Part shown: in pieces, positions 57,409 to 64,000 of the stretch | Layout of the letters: each line of letters starts with the position of its first letter | How positions within the stretch are numbered: position 1 is the first letter of the stretch | Assembly (NCBI GenBank): GCA_015680905.1 | Contig: CM027382.1 | Location: 24,649,501-24,713,500 of the forward strand | Length of the DNA stretch: 64,000 nucleotides | Direction of reading: 5' to 3' | Source of the DNA: Coptis chinensis | Taxonomy: Eukaryota > Streptophyta > Magnoliopsida > Ranunculales > Ranunculaceae | Translations under genes and position numbers: made by a program | The notes under the pieces: generated by a model | What the model saw: the letters and a program-made list of their open reading frames with translations, nothing else | Told to the model about the DNA's origin: nothing | Database searches by the model: none

Positions 57409-57714
57409 TAGGGCAGGGAATGGGTCGGATATGGCTATATCCGAATCCGAATCCGAATAATTTCCGCGAGATCCAACACGAACCCGATTATATGTGAAAT
57501 TTAATATCCGAATCCGACCCGAACCCAACCAAACCCGACTAACCCGATCGGATAACACTAAAAATTAAAAAAAATCCCAAAAATTATATCTGTATCCGAC
57601 TTGAACCCGACATACCCGAATACATAAACGGATATGAGAATAGACCCAAACCCGATGTATTCGGTAATTGGGTCGGGTCGGATTCGGGTCTACCCGACCC
57701 GATTTCCTGCCCTA
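57409..57714. mobile_element. Short hAT element (306 bp) with 8-bp TSD
   Basis: Ends TAGGGCAGGGAA at 57409 and TTTCCTGCCCTA ending at 57714. CGCACATG flanks it at 57401-57408 and 57715-57722. The interior is dominated by ATCCGAATCCGA, AACCCGA and GGGTCGGGTCGG words. No coding capacity. Confidence 0.92.
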
Positions 57715-57759
57715 CGCACATGTGTTTTAGCGAGGGATATCGATTTGAATTCCAACGTC

Positions 57760-58059
57760 TAAAGAACTAAAATGGGAAGTTCCCATAAAACAGTTATACA
57801 AACTTCCAATCTATCTTTTCTCTGTCTCCTCCTTCTCCCTCAACACACCCTTTTTTTGTTACTCTCTACCAGTTCCATCGATTAGTATTAACCAGGGTTT
57901 TCTCTTTGATCAAGTAAGCACTTTTCTTCAATATTAAATCTTATTTTCAGTTGTCTCTTTGTTTTTTATATATATTTTATCTTGCCGAGGATTGTTTATA
58001 ATTGCATAGATATATGCCTTTACCTATCTAAATTATGCTTGTTTTAAACATGTTGCAGA
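57760..58059 (+). promoter_or_regulatory. 5' UTR with an intron upstream of the CACTA transposase
   Basis: A C/T-rich leader (57815-57860) is followed by ATCAA|GTAAGC at 57913/57914 and a pyrimidine-rich AT stretch ending TTGCAG at 58058, one base before the ATG at 58060. This fits a 145-bp 5' UTR intron. Inferred from splice consensus only. Confidence 0.6.
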
Positions 58060-59169
58060 ATGGAAATGGGTGACTCTGCAAAAGATGACAGGGCCTGGAT
58101 TGATCTTAGTTTTCCTGATCAACGTTTTATTGATGGTGTGTTGAGCTTTGTGAAATTCGTGCAAGTTCGTTTTCCTGATACAGAGACGACACAATGCCCA
58201 TGTAATATGTGCAAGAATCAACGAATTCCAGTTCCTTATGAAGAAGTGAAGATAGATTTGTTCAAACATGGTTTCAACCCGGCTTATAAGATTTGGTACT
58301 TGCATGGTGAGAGTGAAACATTTGAGCACGCCGATAATGAATCAAGATTCCATGACCACCAAGAAGATGTATACATGGATGACTTTGACGAGCTTCTCAT
58401 AAACTCAATGGCTCAAGATTCTGGTGGTAATCCAGATGCTTGTGTCCAAGATAAACCAAACACGGGGACTCAAGGTGAGAACAGATTCAGAGAGGTACCA
58501 CCTACTGAGTTAGGAAATATGCCAGAGTATCTGAACCCCTTGTACAATGGTAGTAAGTACAATGTGCTCAGGTTTACCGCAGAGTCCATGAACCTAAAAG
58601 TGGGCCATGGATGGAGCAATAGAAGTTTTACTGAGCTCCTTCAGCTTCTAAAGGATGCGTTACCTCCAGATAACAACACCCCAAAAAATACTCATTATGC
58701 GTCGAAAGTCATTAAAGAAGTGAAACTTGGATACGAGAAGATTCATGCTTGTCCAAATAATTGTATGTTGTATTGGGGAAAACAGAATTCCAAAAAGATC
58801 AAGTGTGACACATGTGGTGTGTCTAGGTTCAAGTTTGATGGAAGAACAAAACAACGAGTCCCTGCTAAGATATTGAGATATTTTCCAATAACTCCAAGAC
58901 TGCAAAGAATGTACAGCGTGCCCTGGGTGGCTAAAGAGATGACTTGGCATTCAACCGGAAGAATGACACCCGGAAAGATGAGGCACCCAGTCGACTCTAA
59001 CACATGGAAGTCCATGGATAGAAGGTATAAAGATTTTTCATCTGATCCTCGTAATGTTCGCTTGGGATTATCCACAGATGGATTTAATCCTTTTGGCACG
59101 TTTAGCACAACACACAGTTGCTGGCCTGTATTGTGTGTACCCTATAACCTTCCACGGGTTTATGCATGA
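58060..59169 (+). pseudogene. CACTA (En/Spm-type) transposase, N-terminal half
   Basis: ATG at 58060. Residues about 9-85 form the transposase-associated zinc-binding domain (FPDQRFIDGVLSFVKFVQVR; CPCNMCKNQRIP; HGFNPAYKIWYLHGE). It continues into the TNP2-like domain (FTELLQLLKDALPPDNNTP; KIHACPNNCMLYWGK; CDTCGVSRF; RILRYFPI-like block; WHSTGRM; FSSDPRNVRLGLSTDGFNPF). The frame is lost shortly after the Asp block at about 59140 and ends at 59169. The enzyme would cut and join CACTA element ends; here it is only the front half. Confidence 0.88.
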
Positions 59170-60240
59170 AGCCACAATTTACAATGCTCACACTACTCAT
59201 TGAAGGCCCAAACCCAACCGAGGAAGGACATTGATGTGTTTTTGCAACCTTTGGTTGCGGAGTTGAAAGTTCTGTGGGAGAAAGGGGTCACAACATTGGA
59301 TGCGTTCACTAATACCGAAGTTTAATCTTCGTGCTATGTTGTTGTGGACAATACATGACTTTCCAGCATATGGGGATGTTTATGGTTGTAGAACGAAGGG
59401 TAAATTTGGTTGTCCTTGTTGCGGTCCAAAGACAGATTCTATGTGGCTTCGATATGGAATGAAACATGCATTCATGGGTAGCGAGGAGGTGGCTGTCGGC
59501 TACAGATACAAGCAGAAAAGACACAAGTGCTAACACTTTTAATAAGAAAGAGGAGTCTCGTGGACAACCAATACGTTTGAGTGGGGAAGCAGTGAAAAAA
59601 ATGACTGCTGGACTAGATGTGGTGTGGGGGAAATCTAAAAAAAAGAAAAAAAGAAAGGTGGGAGAAGATGATGAATTTGCGGATGGTGATGCATCGACTT
59701 TGCTTCAATAAGATCAATTTTCTTTAAGTTTCTCGAGTACTGGGAGCATATCCCTGTGCGCCATAATTTGGATGTTATGCATATCGAGAAAAACGTTTGT
59801 GAGAACTTGATTGCATTGATGCTGAACACAAAAGGAAAAACGAAAGATGATGCTAATGCACGTAGAGATTTGAAGCGCTGAAAATCAAAAAGCGACTATG
59901 GCTGCAAAAACAGAATGGAAAGGAAATTCAGAGGCCTGGTCGGTATTGGCTCATGAAAGAAGAGAAAAGACTATTTCTCCAGACACTACGTGATTTACGT
60001 GTCCCTTTTGGTTTTAGTAGCAATTGGAGGAATATTGTCACAGAAGATGGTATGGACTTAAAAGGTGCACATATGAAGTCTCATGACTATCACATCTTGA
60101 TGCAGCATTTGCTTCCTATGTTGATCCAACATGCATTTAAGGATAGGAAGGAAATTAAGCCTTTAATTAAAAGTTTCTCTTCATTTTTAATGCTCTATGT
60201 TCTAAGATTATCGATGTTGATTCACTGTTAATATTAGAGA
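59170..60240 (+). pseudogene. CACTA transposase, middle part in broken frames
   Basis: Pieces in alternating frames: FNLRAMLLWTIHDFPAYGDV and CRTKGKFGCPCCGPKTDSMW (59318-59460), GEAVKKMTAGLDVVWGKSKK (59580-59640), WEHIPVRHNLDVMHIEKNVC (59738-59800, with the conserved NLDVMHIEKNV block), and QRPGRYWLMKEEKRLFLQTL with GAHMKSHDYHILMQHLLP (59930-60120). All are usual parts of TNP2-type transposases. At least four frame breaks (near 59170, 59530, 59710, 59880) show inactivity. Confidence 0.85.
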
Positions 60241-60960
60241 AGGATATGGCAAGGACCCTATGTGAACTTGAGAAGTATTTCCCCTCCGTCGGTGTTTGTT
60301 GTCATGATGCACCTGCCTATCCATTTGGCTTATGAGGCTCGGGTTTGTGGACACATTTTATTATCGATGGATGTATCCATTTGAAAGGTATGGTGTAATT
60401 TTAATTATTTACATTGTAGACATATTATTTGAAATATGTTATACTTAACACGCCGTTAATATTGAAGGTTTATGAAGACTTTTAAAGGCTATGTTGCAAA
60501 CAAAGCTTCGCCGAGGGTTGTGTGGCGGCCCGATACCTTGATGAGGAGGCAATAATATATTGCAATCGGTACAAAGGAAAAGGTAAAACAAGTATTTTGA
60601 AAGAATTGGAGGAGAAAATGGATGACTCTGCTAAATCTTTAGATGATATTGATGACAATGGTGAGGCCGGACCGGTTAGGCGAGGGTCAGACCCTTTGTC
60701 ATCCATGGTATTGAATATGAACAAGCTTCGCCATTGGGTACTCAAACTGTCATCCTAAATATGAAACGTGGCAAAGGTATGCGTTATTGTAACCCTATAT
60801 ATTAAATTATCATCGTGGCATCTTATGTAAGCTTAAATGTTCCCCTTTTGCTTTAAGGAAATACACTGAATTCTTACAAGAACGTAAAAGGCAACTTTAG
60901 GAAAGAAATCGGACACTATAAGGTACCTAGCGAAGAAGAGTTTTTTGCCTCGGTTGCAAC
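60241..60960 (+). pseudogene. CACTA transposase, DUF4218-like part with introns
   Basis: LDG-like WMYPFER block at about 60367-60387, then an intron-like gap (GAAAG|GTATGG to TTGAAG at about 60467). It continues FMKTFKGYVANKA and CVAARYLDEEAIIYCNRYKG (60468-60600), to LRHWVLKLSS at 60758. A second intron-like gap (AAAG|GTATGC at 60776/60777 to TTTAAG at 60857) leads to a segment ending at a stop near 60971. The arrangement is that of the region following TNP2 in plant CACTA transposases. Confidence 0.65.
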
Positions 60961-61039
60961 AGCAGTGTACTAGAAAATAACTTAATATTTGCCTCTTTTT
61001 TGATTGATCAAATCTAATTCTTTGTTGTTAATATTTACG

Positions 61040-61620
61040 CATGACAGATCGTTGACTCTACGGATGTTGATTTCTTAGATATTATTAAAGGACCTTTGTC
61101 GATTGCTTTCTGGCGCTACAAGAATCTTCATAAACGGCTTCCTCTATGTTACCAAGGACCATGAGAAAACTAAAAGGTACCAAAACAGTGGGGTTAGCAC
61201 AGATTGTATAACCGCTTGTCGATCTAGTGCTAAAGACAAGACTCCAATATGAATCATTGATGTACTATGGAGTTCTCAAAGATATCATCCAGCTAGAGTA
61301 TCGAGAAGGGTACAAGCATGTCCTCTTTAAGTGTGATTGGGTTAAAGTGACTCACCATGGTGTTAGATGTGATAAGGAAGCGAATCTAAGATTAGTAAAT
61401 TTGTCGAACTTTGCTAGTTCTAATCAATTAGGTGACGAACCATTCATTTTTGCACAAGATGCTAACCGTGTTTTACTCTAAAAGATCCCAAGGAGCCGGA
61501 ATGGCATGTTGTACTAGAGGTTCCAAAGAAGGCATATTATGAAGATAAAACTTGTATTCTTCCCAATGAATCGGTCGTAACCGGTGTTGAAGTTGGAACC
61601 AAAGAATAGTGAACGAGCAA
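61040..61620 (+). pseudogene. CACTA transposase, DUF4216-like C-terminal part
   Basis: YYGVLKDIIQLEYREGYKHV, LFKCDWVKVTHHGVRCDKEA and SNQLGDEPFIFAQDANRVL at 61227-61481; then, after a frameshift, DPKEPEWHVVLEVPKKAYY to about 61608. These are the normal blocks of the C-terminal domain found in CACTA transposases. The broken frame confirms decay. Confidence 0.75.
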
Positions 61621-64000
61621 TGGATGATGAGCTGATCTATAGCGATCCCGCGAAAAAAATGTAGTGGTTGTTGAGAAGACTAATATCTGGCGGTCGAGGA
61701 AGCGTTAGGTATTATTATTTGTAGTTGTTTATGTGGTACCCTTTTTGTCGGGCTAAGAAAGTCATTTGAATTGTATATTATTTGACAATTGATAGTTTGT
61801 CTTTTTGAATGTATTATGTGGTGCTAGTGAATTTTAAATTACCATCTTCTAGGTAAACCTTTAAACTCCGCCAATGCCAAGTTTTGCTTAGCATTGCGGT
61901 CCCAAGCCCGAATAAAGGAGGAGGGAAAAAGGTAGGTTTAATCTTTAATAATGGAACATGGTGGTCTTACCAGGTATCATCTCAGCTCTCTCTTATTAGG
62001 AGGTAATTATTTGATAAACTCTTCTTGAGATTTTACTATCTTCTTTATTTATTGCTGTTTTACTTAAGATGTTGGAATGTAGCTTTGTTTCCTTTCTTAA
62101 ATACTAGCTTAGAGGAAAGAATGGCTTCTGCATATGACATTTGCTTCGGGAAAAGCTAATTGATTTTGTCCCAACTATTAGTGGGATTTCATTGGCTGAA
62201 TCCCCCACATTTAAAAAGGCTCTAGGAGGTGCACCTGTTAATGTTGAATTGTTGATGTTGGGATCGTACGACTTGGTGGTTCATCAGCTTTTATTGGCAA
62301 GGTATTATTTTTAAGGTTGTTTACTTTCCACTCTTTTACACGAACGAATGATTTCTTTTTTGTTAGTTTGTTTTTTTAGCTCCGCCCTTTTTGGAATATA
62401 AAAGTATCTACCATTAGTACCATGAAAGGTCAAACTAAGTCGACTACTTAGGAAAAAATTAATATTCTTAAGCTCGATCTGATGTCATACTTTACTAAGG
62501 AATCTAAATGTACAAATGTTGTACCTTCCATTTTTCTGTCTATACCTTCTATTTTGTAGTCTATAACGTCTATTTTTCAGTGAATCACTTAATATCCCTT
62601 AAGGCTTGAGGAGTTGTGATTAGAACCTCAGTATTCATCATCTTGGATCAAATCAATGATTTATTTTTTGTTTCACATACTTTTTGGAACTTCGCTTGTT
62701 ATAAATCCATTGCGTACATTGATATCAATCTTTACACGCTGTTGGAGATGCTTGGTGAAACAAAATCCATGTACAAAGAAGTAGTTTTAGGCGGTGATGT
62801 TTGGGATCTTCTTGACGAGTTAATGATTTATATGGGAAACCCTATGCGATGCTACTGAGAGAGAGAAGTGCAGTTTTGTTGGACAGGGTGTTCTTCTCTC
62901 GGTCCTCCGGAGAATTAAAACACTTTTGCACGGACACTTGCAAAAGAGAGTGGAATGCCGTTTGTTTTGCTTCCGTGCAAAGTTCAATTTGGACTTGACT
63001 TTGGTCCCTTCATGAACATCGGTTTAAACTTCTTAATTAGTAGGTGCTTTCTTCTTCTTCATTTTTTTTTTGTTTGTTTCTTATGGAGATAAGCTAATGG
63101 TTCAGGACTTCGGTATTTATATTTCTCAGACTTGTATAACACTCTACGCATACACATAGTTTGAAATCGTTTAATTATATTAAATAATGGCCAAGTTTTG
63201 GGCGGTGGTGTTTGTTGCGTAGCATTTCACTTGAGCTGATTTGCTTATGCCAAGTTGTTCTATTCTGCTTGAGCTAATATAAAATGTTCAACTGTTTTGC
63301 TTTAGGTGAGTTAAAAAAAAAAAGTTTTGCTATTTTCTCGAGTCCACTCTAAGATCAAGTAATGAAGGACGAGATATGGGTCCTTTCATGAGTTATACAA
63401 CAACCTGTTGAGGTGACTCGTGATAGTTTAGTGCAACTCATCTACTTGTTTCAGTGATTACTATAAACTATGAGCTTTCAACATCTCTGTTCTGATTATA
63501 TTTTGGCGGGCATTTATTCCCATAAAGTAGGTCATGGCATACAAGGTGCAACATCCCATTGCCTCGGTCGTCAATTTTGCCAAGATGTTGAGATAACCTT
63601 CGAGAATGAGATCGAGAGAAGGCTATGGTCCAGCGAAATTCACAGGGCGCATAACACTTCGAGCGGAATCTCTCACACAATTTCTTTTGTTATTTTTTAT
63701 TTCACATAATTGCTTAGGTACTTAACAATCTTGAAGTTAACCATCTCTGTGAAATTTTATAAAGGCATTGGATGAGAAGCACTTCTCTTGATATTTTCCA
63801 ACCGGCCCTAGAATAGTTAAAATTTGAGTGTGAAAACCAATAGACTCTTCGTCGGATCAAGAGTTCATTTAATATAGAACTTATAGAAGTCGATTCATTC
63901 CGAAAGTAATTTATATCTCCTGTTCACTTAAATTTGTTTGTAGGACTTTTTCATTCTTGTATATGAAGAGAGCGAGATGTGCATTTGACAAATCTGAAAA
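61621..64000 (+). other. Right flank, no assignable gene
   Basis: Short frames only. 62616-62858 (SVFIILDQINDLFFVSHTFW) and 63470-63709 match nothing I recognise. A short stretch near 61880-61925 (GCGGTCCCAAGCCCGAATAA) recalls a sequence common in plant non-LTR element leaders but is too short to call. The CACTA right terminus was not found, so part of this may still belong to that element. Confidence 0.45.

Noticed and set aside
61880..61925. GCGGTCCCAAGCCCGAATAA stretch like a plant non-LTR element leader
   Set aside because: Too short and isolated to define an element.
1..64000. tRNA, rRNA, CRISPR or operon-like gene clusters
   Set aside because: No cloverleaf, rRNA-like stretch, regular spacer-repeat array or closely packed same-strand gene set was found; the window is plant nuclear DNA dominated by transposons.

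Overview
The window is nuclear DNA of a flowering plant, probably a eudicot. The evidence is two intron-rich, minus-strand genes whose translated exons match plant protein families, AT-rich introns, and dense plant-type retrotransposons and DNA transposons. The species cannot be named from the sequence.

Two host genes are supported. (1) Positions 2774-13918, minus strand, carry ten exons of the autophagy lipid-transfer protein ATG2. The start codon is present; the last exon or exons lie beyond the left edge of the window. All ten splice junctions keep frame, giving 1845 codons, and intron 7 uses a GC donor. (2) Positions 22859-28130, minus strand, carry a complete nine-exon protein phosphatase 2C of 430 residues with a C-terminal CxxC...CxxC tail. 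It belongs to the group of Arabidopsis At1g68410.

Transposable elements make up almost everything else. ATG2 introns hold a non-autonomous hAT element with an exact 8-bp target-site duplication (TSD), a TRIM/copia-like remnant, and a 5'-truncated LINE with a (TA)n tail and a 14-bp TSD. Between the two genes (14.0-22.8 kb) lie a long decayed LINE, a second LINE RNase H fragment, a hAT element and three further inverted-repeat elements. From 28.5 to 37.1 kb there is a decayed Ty3/gypsy element of the Tat lineage: LTR, primer-binding site, gag, protease, RT, two RNase H domains, integrase, a 36-bp x 6 tandem array, and a reverse-strand reading frame near its 3' end. A hAT element is nested inside it.

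From 37.1 to 42.1 kb two LTRs of one Athila-like family, 1458 and 1459 bp, face in opposite directions around a 2.1-kb spacer. The right-hand LTR starts an Athila-like element whose gag-pol runs to 49.3 kb. It has an open integrase but a changed RT active-site motif and no visible 3' LTR. From 50.3 to 54.7 kb there are two clear copies and one possible copy of an Athila-ORF1-like module, two with a TATA-like box upstream, and one small transmembrane reading frame between modules. From 56 to 61.6 kb there are CACTA-type sequences: a short element end rich in palindromes, another hAT element, and a broken En/Spm-type transposase gene with an intron in its 5' UTR.

I found no RNA gene, CRISPR array or operon-like system. 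The most informative observations are structural: the GC-AG intron, four hAT elements with exact 8-bp TSDs, the inverted LTR pair, the repeated ORF1 modules and the antisense frame of the Tat element.
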